Assembly (NCBI GenBank): GCA_963813525.1
Contig: CAWEZI010000005.1
Location: forward strand, 3,162,001-3,226,000
Length of the DNA: 64,000 nt
Source: Bog-756 sp963813525
GTDB taxonomy: Bacteria > Actinomycetota > Acidimicrobiia > Acidimicrobiales > RAAP-2
Reading direction: 5' to 3'
Each line of letters opens with the position of its first letter. The first letter of the stretch is position 1. Shown here in pieces: positions 43,885 to 53,455 of the stretch. Below the pieces are notes generated by a model, which had not been told where the DNA came from, did no database searches, and saw only the letters and a program-made list of their open reading frames with translations. Both the position numbers and the translations under genes were made by a program.

Positions 43885-43968
43885 ATGAGGGGGACTGACA
43901 TCGCCAGCGAGACCCTGAGCGATGGCGGAGCGGTGAGTCCCCCGTCTACCCGGGCCCAGCGGCGATGA
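43885..43968 (+). CDS. 27-codon ORF translationally coupled to the 2OG oxygenase gene
   Basis: ATG 43885 has GGAGG six bases upstream. The ORF starts MRGTDIASETLSDGG and stops at TGA 43966-43968, overlapping the oxygenase ATG as ATGA. No family is recognised. It could be a leader peptide coupling translation, or simply the true ribosome entry for the oxygenase gene, which lacks a good site of its own. Confidence 0.45.
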   Translation: MRGTDIASETLSDGGAVSPPSTRAQRR

Positions 43969-44841
43969 GCTCCGACCCCAAAACGTCTGTGCCGTCGCCG
44001 GTTCTCGACATCGGCCGCTTCGAGCGGGACATCCAACACCTGCGGTCCACCTACCGATCGGCCCAGCCCTACCCCCACATCGTCATCGACGACTTCCTCG
44101 AGCCGGCGGCGGCAGAGGCGGCCATGGCCGAGTTCCCGCCTCTGGCCCCCGACCAGTGGACCAATTACCTCCACGTCAACGAGCGCAAATTCTCGAATAC
44201 CGATCCGGCGACGTGGGGTCCGAGCCTGCGGGCCATCCTGGAGGAGCTCAACTCGCCCCGCTTCGTGGCCTTCATAGGCGACCTTCTGGGCGTTGACAAT
44301 CTCATCGCTGATCCCTCGCTGGAAGGAGGAGGCCTCCACCAGTCGACCAGGGGCGGGTTTCTCAATATCCATTCCGACTACACGGTCCATCCCCACAACC
44401 GCACCTGGCAGCGTCGGGTCAACCTGCTGCTGTACCTCAATGAGGATTGGCTCCCCGAGTACGGCGGTGATCTCGAGCTCTGGAGTGCCGACATGAAGCG
44501 GTGCGTGGAGAGCGTCCGTCCCATGGCCAACCGGGTCTTGATCTTCACCACGGACGCCACATCGTTCCACGGACATCCCGAACCGATGACCTGTCCCGAA
44601 GGAATGGCGCGTCGTTCCCTCGCCCTCTACTACTTCAGTGTCGAGAAGGATCCGGTGGTCCGGTCGACCGAGTATCGTCCGCGACCCGGCGACGGCGCCC
44701 GTTCCATCCTGATCTTCGCCGACACGCAAGATGCTCCGTGCCTACGATTGGGCCAAGCGGCACCTCGGCATCTCCGACGAGACGGCAAGCAAGGTGCTCG
44801 GGTACCGCGACCGCCTCCGCAACAGGATCACAAAGGGTTGA
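43965..44841 (+). pseudogene. 2OG-Fe(II) oxygenase, frameshifted near 44,728
   Basis: The first ~254 codons carry PYPHIVIDDFLEPAAAEAAMAEFP, GGGLHQSTRGGFLNIHSDYT, LLLYLNEDWLPEYGGDLELW and TSFHGHPEPM. The iron ligands HSD and FHGH are visible. After FADT the frame given runs on into the next gene. Skipping one base gives MLRAYDWAKRHLGISDETASK and a stop at 44839-44841, 291 residues in all. The apparent fusion to the membrane protein is thus an artefact of one extra base. It is a close paralogue of the gene at 17246. Confidence 0.82.
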
Positions 44842-46983
44842 TGACCGACTCCGCCGTCATCGAACGGGAGGCCGAGCCCCCCGCCACCGGCGATCCCCTC
44901 GCCGTGGCCGGAGCAAGCCGCCCGACCTCCGACGTCGACCAGAGCCGCAGGCGGTTCATCATCGCCGTCACGGTGGGGACGGCCATCATCGTTCCTCTTG
45001 TCCTTTGGCTCCTGTGGGACCTCTGGAGCGGGTCGGTCAACCCGCTACGGGCCGTTCCCTACGATGACTTCTACGACCTACAGGCGAGGGCCATGTTCCA
45101 GGGTCACCTCTACATACCCAACGGCCAGATGGGGATCGAGGCCTTCGTGCACGACGGCCGGCAGTACACCTACTTCGGACTCTTCCCCTCGATCATCCGG
45201 ATGCCGATCCTGCTGGTCACCAGCAGTTTCGACGGCGAGCTCACGGCACCGTCGATCCTGTTCGCCTGGATGTTCACGGCCGTTGCCAGCGCCCTCATGC
45301 TGTGGCGACTGCGCGTTCTGATGCGGGGGGAGGCCCTGCTCGGACGAGCGGAGGCGGCGTCCTACGGCCTGCTGATGGCCACCATCATGGGCGGGTCGGT
45401 CATCCTCTATCTGACAGCCACGCCCTTCATCTACAACGAGGACTTCGCCTGGAGCATCCCCCTCACCGTCGGAAGTCTCTTCGCCCTGCTCGGGGTGCTC
45501 GAGAAGCCCACCCGGGGCCGGGTCGTGGCCAGCGGCCTGCTCATCCTCTGTGCCAATCTCGACCGGTCGCCGCCCGGTTGGGCCTGCAGCATCGCCGCCC
45601 TCATGGTGGCGGTCTGGTTCGGGCTGGGACGGAGCCAGGCGGCCAACCGCCGATGGGCGCTTCCCATGGTGCTGGTCGGGCTGGTTCCCTTCCTGATCAG
45701 CTGCGCCGTCACCTATGCCAAGTTCGGCATTCCCGTCGGGCTGCCCATGGCCGACCAGGTGTGGACCACCGTCAACGCCCACCGCCGCTACTTCCTGGCC
45801 GCCAACGGGGGCAAGGCCTTCAGCTTCGGCTTCCTGCCCAGCACCTTGTGGGCCTACTTTCAACCCGTCGGCATCCGCCTGAGCGGGCTGTTCCCGTTCA
45901 TCCTGCCTCCGGGCAAGCCGGCGTCGTGGATCGGGGCGGTGATGGACCAGTCCTACCCCACCGCCAGCCTGACCGCCACCTCCCCTTTGTTGTTCCTGCT
46001 CGGTCTGTGGGGCACGATCACCGCCTTCAGGCCCAATGGCATCGGCAAGGTGCGCGTTGACCCGGATCATCCTCATCGGCGGTGTGGCCGGGGCGGCGGG
46101 TGTCCTGTTGTGGGGGTACATGTCCCAGCGGTACCTCGGCGACCTGATGCCCTTCTTCATCATCGCCGCCGGCATCGGTCTCATCGACGTGTGGCGGCGA
46201 CTGGAGAACCGTCCCCGGCGGGCACGCGGGACCGTCCTCGGGGTCACCGTCGTGGCTGCCGTCTACTGCGTCGCCGCCAACCTGGCGGTAGCCGCCTTCC
46301 CCATCGCCTCGTGGACCAACACCCAGGCTGTCAATTACGTAACGGCGGAGAAGGGCCTGAGCCTCACCTCGCTCGGGAGCACCGTGCTGCACGGAAATTC
46401 CCTCCCGTACTGGGCACCGGCCGGGCAACTCTTCGCCATGAACAACTGCTCCGGTCTGTACCTCTCGACCGGAAGCAACATGACCGACGTGCCTGGCGAA
46501 CAGATCGCCCACGACACGTGGTTGCCGGTTGAGCAGAGCCCTTCGTTCACCCAGACAATCGGTTTCACCTTCAACCGTCCCGTCTCCGACCTCAACCACC
46601 CGGTCCGACTGATGACGTACGGTGCCAGCACCGTCGTGCTGGCCCGTGACGATCCCGGATGGGTTCAGGTCCAGGTACTCAATACGGGCACCGCCATCAG
46701 CTGGCCACCGCCCACCAGCTGGAGCTTTCACGTCACGAGTGCGATGCTCCACGGGCACCTGTTCGTCACCGTCACCACCGACACCAATCTGGATTCGATC
46801 GTGGTCAATTGGTACGGGCACGAGAAGATGCTCAGCCATTACATCGCCGGCCAGGGGCCGGCGATGGTGACGCCCACCCCGACTTCACCCGGGTCGGCGC
46901 TACCTCCGGTGACGGTGGTCCACCTGCCCACCCGTGTCACCACGAACATGAATCTGTGCCACAGCCTCCTCCCGGCCCATTGA
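44841..46983 (+). pseudogene. large polytopic membrane protein, GT-C-like, frameshifted near 46,055
   Basis: ATG 44841 shares its A with the oxygenase stop (TGATG). About 12 helices begin FIIAVTVGTAIIVPLVLWLL. The loop YDDFYDLQARAMFQGHLYI and FVHDGRQYTYFGLFPSIIRMP closely match the gene at 41002. The frame breaks after FRPNGIGKVR; one base skipped gives LTRIILIGGVAGAAGVLLWGY and the beta-rich C-terminus, 713 residues in total. It is the probable glycosyltransferase partner of the neighbouring cluster. The break may be a sequencing indel. Confidence 0.8.
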
Positions 46984-49139
46984 GCAGTGAGACCAAGGGC
47001 GGTACCGGCCTTTTCTCCTGCGTGCTCGACGAGCACCCCCGCTTCCATCTCGACGCCCTCCGCTGGTTTGCCTGTCTGACCGAGGTGGCGGGCGTCCATC
47101 CCGACGATCTGGTGGCCCACGTCGTCGGTGACCCCCAGTCGGACGTTCTCGATTTCCTGAAAGGACACGGGGTTGCGGTCGTCGAGGTCGCGCCCTTCGA
47201 CAAGCGCTCGCCCCACTGCAACAAGATCTCGGGGGCTCTACGACTGGCGGAGGAGAACCGGAATGGAACCGTCGTCCTCTGCGATACCGACCTGGCCGTA
47301 CTGGAGGACCCCCGCACCATCGAGCTGCCCGAGGGATCGATCGGCGCCAAACCGGTCGATGCCCCCGTTCCCCCCCTGCCTATCCTGGGCGAGGTCTTTG
47401 CAGAGGCCGGGTTGCCTGCCCCCCGCACCATCGAGCTGGCGTGGGGCTCGGACGACCTGACTTTGTCGGGAAACAACAACGGGGGTCTCTATCTCGTCCC
47501 CGGATCGTTGCTGCCCGGATTGGCCACGGCCTGGGCCCAGTGGGCCCGGTGGCTGCTCGACCGGATCGCACTCCTCGGCCAATGGCGGATCTATATCGAC
47601 CAGGTGGCCATGGCTCTGGCCCTCCGAGCCGAAGGCATCGACTCCACGGCGCTCGCTGTTCGGTGGAACACCCCGACCCATGACGCCAGTCGCATTCGAG
47701 CCGACGCCGCCGAGCCGGCCATCATCCATTACCACCAGGAGGTGGACCGCGCCGGTCTGCTCAAGGACACGTCCAGTCCGTCGATCAACAAGGGCATCGC
47801 CAAAGCCAACGAGGCCATCGCCCGCGTGTGGGAGGAGGCAGGTCCCGGTCGGACCCAGCAGCAGTGGCTGGCCGGGCTGGATGCGGCCATGGTCCCCGCC
47901 GAGGCGGTCGACCCGTTCCGGGCGATCGCATCGGTTCTTCTGGGGGCACTCGGCCCTTCGACGGTCCTGGTCCTCGGTGAGCCGGGCCAGGAGCTGACGA
48001 CGGGCCTGGTCAACGCCACCTCCACCAGGAGCGGGCCTTCCCTCGAGGCCCTGGGCCGAGCCGTCCAGGATGGAGCCGGCGACAGACTCCCGACAGCCGA
48101 TCTGGTCATCTCTATCGGGACCCTGCCCGCTCCGACCGGGCGGGAGGAGCACGAGAGCCTCATCCGCCTCCTGTGTGATGCGGCGGCGCGGGCGCTGCTG
48201 GTATCGGGATGGGAGGGCGCGGGCGAGAAACAAGAGAACCTCGACGAGCCGCTGGTGGACACGCTCCGACGGATGGTTCCCGGAGCCGAGGTCTATCCGG
48301 TGGGTCATCCCCAATCGGGCACCTTCGTGGTCCTCAAGGAGCCGCCGGACCGACACCCCCGGGATTTCTCCGCCGTCACCCTCGACCCGCTGGTCGGGCG
48401 CCACCCCGATCCGTTGGCCCTGGCCACACTCAGGCTGCATGCCCGAGAGACCACCGGCTTCTACCCCGACCACGCGCCACGGCTGTGGGAGTACCCGGTG
48501 GCGGCCGATCTCATCGCCCGAGGACTACCGGCGGGGAGCCGCCTGGTCGACGTGGGTGCCGGCGTCACTCCCCTGGCTCCCTTTCTGACCAAGCTCGGTT
48601 TCGTGATCGACACCGTCGACCCGTCGCCGAACCGGCGCACCTGGCCCCCCCAACCCGACTGGAATGAATGGCACTTCCTCGACTACGCCGACGCCGGCCT
48701 GGCCCACCGGTCGTGGAACTGCACACTCGACAAGCTGCCGCTGCGGCCACCCTTTGACGGCGCCTACTCGATCAGCGTGATCGAGCACATCCCGGCCAAG
48801 GCGCGGCGGGCCCTGTTGGGCGATATCTCCTCACGGGTGCGGGCCGATGGCTTGGTGGTGCTGACCATCGATCTGTTCCGAGGCGAGGAACGGCTGTGGA
48901 ACCGGAACCTGGGGATCGAAGTCGAGACACCGGCGGTACACGGCACGCTGGCCGACGTCATCGACGAGTGCGCCAAGGAAGGTCTGGCGATCATCCGGCA
49001 GGAGATCGTGCGGGATTGGGGAAGTACCGACGTCGACATCGGTCTGCTGGCCCTGCGTCAGACCCGGGTTCCGCCGGCGACACGAGGACGCGGAGCGATC
49101 AGGGGCACTCTGACCAGGCTGCGCGGCCGATCCAACTGA
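46980..49139 (+). CDS. multidomain protein: glycosyltransferase-like N-terminus + C-terminal SAM methyltransferase
   Basis: 719 residues from TTG 46980, overlapping the previous stop (TTGA). Residues ~1-310 look like a GT-A nucleotide-sugar enzyme, with VLCDTDLAVLEDPRTIEL as a DxD-type site and SGNNNGGLYLVPGSLL. Residues ~310-460 resemble a degenerate Rossmann methyltransferase. Residues ~480-719 are a clear methyltransferase: SRLVDVGAGVTPLAPFLTKLG, IDTVDPSPNR, YSISVIEHIPAKAR and DGLVVLTIDLF. Such fusions imply sequential addition and methylation of a glycan residue. The rare TTG start is the only one that fits. Confidence 0.8.
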   Translation: MSSETKGGTGLFSCVLDEHPRFHLDALRWFACLTEVAGVHPDDLVAHVVGDPQSDVLDFLKGHGVAVVEVAPFDKRSPHCNKISGALRLAEENRNGTVVLCDTDLAVLEDPRTIELPEGSIGAKPVDAPVPPLPILGEVFAEAGLPAPRTIELAWGSDDLTLSGNNNGGLYLVPGSLLPGLATAWAQWARWLLDRIALLGQWRIYIDQVAMALALRAEGIDSTALAVRWNTPTHDASRIRADAAEPAIIHYHQEVDRAGLLKDTSSPSINKGIAKANEAIARVWEEAGPGRTQQQWLAGLDAAMVPAEAVDPFRAIASVLLGALGPSTVLVLGEPGQELTTGLVNATSTRSGPSLEALGRAVQDGAGDRLPTADLVISIGTLPAPTGREEHESLIRLLCDAAARALLVSGWEGAGEKQENLDEPLVDTLRRMVPGAEVYPVGHPQSGTFVVLKEPPDRHPRDFSAVTLDPLVGRHPDPLALATLRLHARETTGFYPDHAPRLWEYPVAADLIARGLPAGSRLVDVGAGVTPLAPFLTKLGFVIDTVDPSPNRRTWPPQPDWNEWHFLDYADAGLAHRSWNCTLDKLPLRPPFDGAYSISVIEHIPAKARRALLGDISSRVRADGLVVLTIDLFRGEERLWNRNLGIEVETPAVHGTLADVIDECAKEGLAIIRQEIVRDWGSTDVDIGLLALRQTRVPPATRGRGAIRGTLTRLRGRSN

Positions 49140-49170
49140 TCAGCTCCTCGCGACAGGCGAGGACCTCAAG

Positions 49171-49176
49171 TACCAT
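49171..49176 (+). promoter_or_regulatory. -10 element of the methyltransferase gene at 49184
   Basis: TACCAT followed by 7 nt and ATG 49184. Confidence 0.55.
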
Positions 49177-49183
49177 CCCGGGC

Positions 49184-49816
49184 ATGGAGGCAACGGGACC
49201 GGGGCCCATCGGACTGCCTCCGGGAGCCTCGCTCGAGACGGCCGGGGAGGACGAGGCCAAATACAGCAGTAACAACGTCGTCGTGCGCAGACTCATCGGT
49301 CACCTTCTGGACCAGCTCCGGGTGGCGACCGGATCCACCGAGGGAAGGTGGGTCGACGTAGGCATCGGTGAAGGCCTGGCCCTCGAAGCCATGCACGTGG
49401 GAACCGGATCTCTCATCGGAGTCGAGTACCGACACGACAAGCTGACCATGGCCCTCAAACGTCTTCCGGGGGCTGTCGGCGTGCGGGCCGACGCCGGCAT
49501 GCTCCCCTTCCCTGATCACAGCGCCGAGGTGGTCACCTGCCTCGAGGTGCTCGAGCACCTGGGAGCACCCGAACGCGCCGTCGACGAGCTCGGTCGCATC
49601 TGCGGCGGCCGCTGCGTGGTGTCGGTTCCGTGGGAGCCGTTCTTCCGTCTCGGGAACCTCTGCCGCGGAAAAGACGTCGGGCACCTGGGCAACAATCCCG
49701 AGCACGTCCAGCAGTTCCGACCGGCGACGCTGCGGCGGCTCCTTGGTCGGTCGTTCGCCGAGGTCAGCATTCGCCCCTGTTTCCCCTGGATAATCGGGGT
49801 GGCGGCCCACTCCTAG
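49184..49816 (+). CDS. class I SAM-dependent methyltransferase
   Basis: 210 residues. RWVDVGIGEGLALEAMHVG is the SAM loop. VGVRADAGMLPFPDHSAEVVTCLEVLEHLGAPERAV is the Methyltransf_11 core. VSVPWEPFFRLGNLCRGKDVGHLGNNPEHVQQF is typical of methyltransferases near polysaccharide genes. ATG 49184 lies 7 nt after TACCAT; the frame stays open upstream but overlaps the preceding gene. It converges on the GT2 gene. Confidence 0.87.
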   Translation: MEATGPGPIGLPPGASLETAGEDEAKYSSNNVVVRRLIGHLLDQLRVATGSTEGRWVDVGIGEGLALEAMHVGTGSLIGVEYRHDKLTMALKRLPGAVGVRADAGMLPFPDHSAEVVTCLEVLEHLGAPERAVDELGRICGGRCVVSVPWEPFFRLGNLCRGKDVGHLGNNPEHVQQFRPATLRRLLGRSFAEVSIRPCFPWIIGVAAHS

Positions 49817-49840
49817 ACGATGGCCGGGGACCCGGCTGGG

Positions 49841-50878
49841 TCAGGGCGTGCGGTCTTCCCGGAAGACATCGGCCCGCGGACTGTCACCGCCCCGCGTCGT
49901 GTGGAGATAGACGAGAAGCTCCCCGAGCAGCCCGAACGACAGCAGTTGCACGGCTACCACCTCGAACAGGACACCGGTTATGAGGGCGGGATGGTCGCCA
50001 ACAGGAAGGCCCATCACGTGCCGGATGAACATCCAGACCAACAGACCCGTCCCGACCAGCGCTGACAGGAGCCCGGCACCGCCGAAGAGGTGGAAGGGCC
50101 GGCGGTTGTAAGAGGTGATGAATTTGACGGTGCACAGATCGAACAGTCCCCGCCAGAACCGAGCTATCCCGTACTTGGTCTGGCCGTGCAGTCGGGCGTG
50201 GTGCTCGACCTCCACCTCGGTGACCGAGAAACCGGACCATGAGGCCAACACCGGTACGTACCGATGGAGCTCTCCGTAGAGGTCGATCGATTCGGCCACT
50301 TCGCGGCGAAGCACCTTCAGCCCGCTGTTGAAATCGCGGCCGGGCACACCACTCACCCATGAGGTGGTGGCGTTGTAGAGCTGGGAGGTATGCCTCTTCA
50401 GGAACTTGTCCTGCCGGGTGGCACGACGACCGGTGACCAGATCGAACCCATCGTCCAGCTTGGCCACCAGTACGGGGATGGCGTGCGGTTCGTCCTGACC
50501 GTCGGCATCCATGGTGACAAGGATGTCTCCCTCGGCGAGATCGAAGCCGATGGACATAGCGGCGGCCTTGCCGGCGTTGCGTCGCAGGCGCACGCTCCTC
50601 AGGTGGGGATGAGCCGCCCGCAGTTTGTGCATGACCCGGGGCGTGTCGTCCGTGCTTCCATCATCGACCACGATGACCTCGTAATCGACATCCATCCCCT
50701 CGAGCACGGCGATGGCCTGGGGAATGGTCTCCACCAGGTTCTCCGCCTCGTTGAGGGCCGGAACGATCAGGGAGATCGATTGGGGTCGTGGGCTGTCCTC
50801 GGGCCAGGTGGCCTCCTCCACCTCGACTGTGCCAGCCGGTTCATCAGTGGATGTCGGTTGAACCTGTCCGGTACTCAC
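49841..50878 (-). CDS. GT2 polyprenyl-phosphate glycosyltransferase (DPM1/ArnC-like)
   Basis: 345 residues. The GT-A domain starts SLIVPALNEAENLVETIPQAI, with VDDGSTDDT and the DxD-type DADGQDEP. HHARLHGQTKYG and the following RFWRGLFDLCTVKF are typical of dolichol/undecaprenyl-phosphate sugar synthases. Two C-terminal helices anchor it. It would make a lipid-linked sugar at the inner face of the membrane. GTG 50878 overlaps the upstream flippase-like stop as GTGA, with GGGGAGGGG as ribosome-binding site. Confidence 0.92.
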   Translation of the reverse strand: MSTGQVQPTSTDEPAGTVEVEEATWPEDSPRPQSISLIVPALNEAENLVETIPQAIAVLEGMDVDYEVIVVDDGSTDDTPRVMHKLRAAHPHLRSVRLRRNAGKAAAMSIGFDLAEGDILVTMDADGQDEPHAIPVLVAKLDDGFDLVTGRRATRQDKFLKRHTSQLYNATTSWVSGVPGRDFNSGLKVLRREVAESIDLYGELHRYVPVLASWSGFSVTEVEVEHHARLHGQTKYGIARFWRGLFDLCTVKFITSYNRRPFHLFGGAGLLSALVGTGLLVWMFIRHVMGLPVGDHPALITGVLFEVVAVQLLSFGLLGELLVYLHTTRGGDSPRADVFREDRTP

Positions 50879-51849
50879 ATCGCACCCCTCCCCGTTGCCA
50901 CCAGAGCATTCGACGGCTCGGTGATCCTGAGCACCAACCAACCGGATCCCGCTCCCACGCCGTCGACCAGCACGAACAAGACCCGGGCGAGAATGGCGGC
51001 GGCGGCAGCCGGGCCGGCGGCCACTCCGGCCAGGGCCACGAAGACCGCCTCGCGGACCCCGATGCCACCGGGAGCCGGGGTGACGAATCCGATGATCCAG
51101 CTCACCACAGCGGCGAGCGCCACCCGGGCGATCGGGGGGTGGTCAACCAGTGACTTGGTCACGAAGGTTGTGGCCGCGGCGATCAGGACCCACACCGGGA
51201 TGTACGAGCCGGTCAGACGCAGACAGCGGGTCCAACTGGGAATCTCGACTGTGAGGGTGCGGCCGAGTACCCGGCTGACCAGCGCCAGGATCCGTCGACT
51301 GACGACAGGATGGATGGCCGCAAGCCCGACGACGGCCACCAAAACGACGGGCCACCAGGGCATGTTGATGGAACCACCGATGAGGGCCACGACAGCCAGG
51401 ATGAGGGCGGTGATGGCCGCGGCCAGGTAGCAGCCGATAACCGAGAGGGCCACGCTGGAGTAGGCAATGGACCGTTCGTAACCCTCCCGACGGGCTAGCT
51501 CGCTTCGGCCGAGCATGGCCCAGACGGCGCCCGGTATGTACTTACCGGCTTCGCCGACAAAGAAGGCACTGATCACCCGGTGGTTGCCCGCCGGTCTGCC
51601 CCCCACGGCCATGATGGCGGCTCCCCACCGCCACGCCAGGAGGAACATGCCGCCACAAGCGCAGGCAGCCGCGGGTACGAGCCACCAGAGCCTGGCGTGC
51701 CTGAGGGCAGCGGACGTGGCCGGCCAGTCCCTGACCAGAAGATGGACGACGAAGGCGAGGCACAAGGCCACGAAGACCAGCGATGCCAGTCGGATGATCA
51801 GCTTGAGGTTTCTATTCCCCGATGATGCTGCCCCCCTGGCGTCCGGCAT
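50875..51849 (-). CDS. UPF0104/LPG-synthase transmembrane domain protein (flippase-like)
   Basis: 324 residues with about eight helices. FVGEAGKYIPGAVWAMLGR and FVTPAPGGIGVREAVFVAL are the two family signatures. The family includes the membrane part of lysyl-phosphatidylglycerol synthases and AglD-like proteins that handle lipid-linked sugars. No tRNA-dependent catalytic domain is attached. ATG 51849 lies 6 nt after TAGAAT, so transcription looks leaderless. Coupling to the GT2 gene suggests both work on a polyprenyl-linked sugar. Confidence 0.88.
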   Translation of the reverse strand: MPDARGAASSGNRNLKLIIRLASLVFVALCLAFVVHLLVRDWPATSAALRHARLWWLVPAAACACGGMFLLAWRWGAAIMAVGGRPAGNHRVISAFFVGEAGKYIPGAVWAMLGRSELARREGYERSIAYSSVALSVIGCYLAAAITALILAVVALIGGSINMPWWPVVLVAVVGLAAIHPVVSRRILALVSRVLGRTLTVEIPSWTRCLRLTGSYIPVWVLIAAATTFVTKSLVDHPPIARVALAAVVSWIIGFVTPAPGGIGVREAVFVALAGVAAGPAAAAAILARVLFVLVDGVGAGSGWLVLRITEPSNALVATGRGAM

Positions 51850-51855
51850 GGCCAA

Positions 51856-51861
51856 ATTCTA
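51856..51861 (-). promoter_or_regulatory. -10 element of the flippase-GT2 operon
   Basis: TAGAAT followed by 6 nt and ATG 51849 on the minus strand. Confidence 0.6.
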
Positions 51862-52013
51862 CACGGCCCGTTGACGGGCACAGGGCCCGAGGCAGGGACA
51901 AGACACAACAACATCTGGTGTCGGCGGAAGGGTCGGGCCCAAACTGGATCGGCCTCGGATACCCGCAGACTGGCTGGTTTGAAGCCGCAAATCCCCTCAC
52001 TGTGAATCAGTCC

Positions 52014-53297
52014 TCACACGGCATTGCCGTCGCCGGTGCGCGCCTTCGACCTCCTTGTTGGGAGCGTCAGAATGGTCCTCGGATCAACCTTCTTCAAGCT
52101 CAGTGCGTGCTTCTCAACCAGGTGCCAGCTGAGGACTGCCAAGCCGACCGTGCCAGCAACCGCTGACGCCGTAAAGATCGCGTACCCCCAATGTTGCACC
52201 CCCCACATTCCGAGAAGCTGCATCACGGGCCAGCTATAGATGTAAACGCCATAGGAGTAGTCGTTACGTGCTCCAACTCGTTGGAAGAGGGGCGGGAGGT
52301 GGATGCCCACCCAAACGAGCGGATATGCGAGTGCTGGCGCCATGACGCTGGTTGGGCCGGGAAGGAAGTGCGAGAAACGGGTCATGCCTTGGCCGAAGAA
52401 GGGCAGCCATGAACCCCCGGCGTACACGAGGACAAAACCCAACGCGAGCCAGCCCGAGTCGGGCACATTGTCACGGTAGAGGTACAGAACGCTCCCTGCC
52501 AGAAAGGGCGGAGCGAGCGTGATGACTCCGAATATAAGGGCTGGAGTGATCGTGAATGGGCCGAAAGCGTGGGCGACACTATTTCCCGGTCCCCAGCAGG
52601 CGATGACCACCTCGAATAGCCAGACGCCGCAGGCGAGTCCGACCACAAAATGTCGACGGTGGAGGAGTCTGAGGGAGGCCAAACCAGCAAGAAGCAAGTA
52701 GCAGCACACCTCAGGAAGCAGCGTCCACACCGAGTTGTTCCAGAAGTAGGGAACCGGCCCGCCGTAGGGTGTCGAACCGATGTTGAATTGATTCCATCCG
52801 AGGAGGGCATTGTGATACAGGTAGTCGAGCGGGCTGCTAGTGGGAATGAAGTAGTAGCAGGAGAAGATGCTGCACGAGTTGGTGTGCGCTTGATGGATCC
52901 ACGCGAGCGCTCCGATGATGAATGCAGTTACGACCAAGCACAGCCAATAGGCCGGCATAATGCGCAGGAACCGCTGCCAGAGGTAGCGGCCGACATTGTT
53001 CCTCATGGCTGAACCAGCGATGAGGAACCCACTCAGGCAGAAGAAGCCGTACAAGGTGGGGACGGCAATTGTGGTGCGGTCCCCAAGAATCCACTCACTA
53101 CCGAAGCCGCCCTGGGTGATCGCATGCGAAAAGATCACCGTCAGACAAAACGCCAGTCGGAGGAAGTTCAGACTGTTGTGTCTAGGGGAAAAGGCTTCCC
53201 CTAGGGTGATTCGACGCGGAGAGCCAGTCGTGGCTGCCGGTTCTGAGATGGCATCGTGAGTCAAGCTGGAGTCCCCCCGGCAGTTCACCTGGCCCAT
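52014..53297 (-). CDS. acyltransferase family 3 membrane protein (OafA/YrhL-like)
   Basis: 427 residues with about ten helices. The N-terminal signature NSLNFLRLAFCLTVIFSHA contains the conserved His, followed by LYGFFCLSGFLIAGSAMRNNVGRYLWQRFLRIMPAYW. Such enzymes O-acylate cell-surface sugars. Codon use is less G/C-biased than in the genes before 51.9 kb. The start is ATG 53297; TTG 53264 with GGGGGG upstream is an alternative. Confidence 0.9.
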   Translation of the reverse strand: MGQVNCRGDSSLTHDAISEPAATTGSPRRITLGEAFSPRHNSLNFLRLAFCLTVIFSHAITQGGFGSEWILGDRTTIAVPTLYGFFCLSGFLIAGSAMRNNVGRYLWQRFLRIMPAYWLCLVVTAFIIGALAWIHQAHTNSCSIFSCYYFIPTSSPLDYLYHNALLGWNQFNIGSTPYGGPVPYFWNNSVWTLLPEVCCYLLLAGLASLRLLHRRHFVVGLACGVWLFEVVIACWGPGNSVAHAFGPFTITPALIFGVITLAPPFLAGSVLYLYRDNVPDSGWLALGFVLVYAGGSWLPFFGQGMTRFSHFLPGPTSVMAPALAYPLVWVGIHLPPLFQRVGARNDYSYGVYIYSWPVMQLLGMWGVQHWGYAIFTASAVAGTVGLAVLSWHLVEKHALSLKKVDPRTILTLPTRRSKARTGDGNAV

Positions 53298-53455
53298 TAT
53301 CCAGTTGACAGAGCCTCACCGAGGACGTTACGCCTTGTCAACCAGCCCAGGGCACGATTTTTGCGTTTTCCCATGCGATTCGCAGTATCCAGAGTGCCTC
53401 ACAGCCGGATTTTGCCACTTCCTTGGCACCAGCGAGCGCAACAACATGGAGGCGG

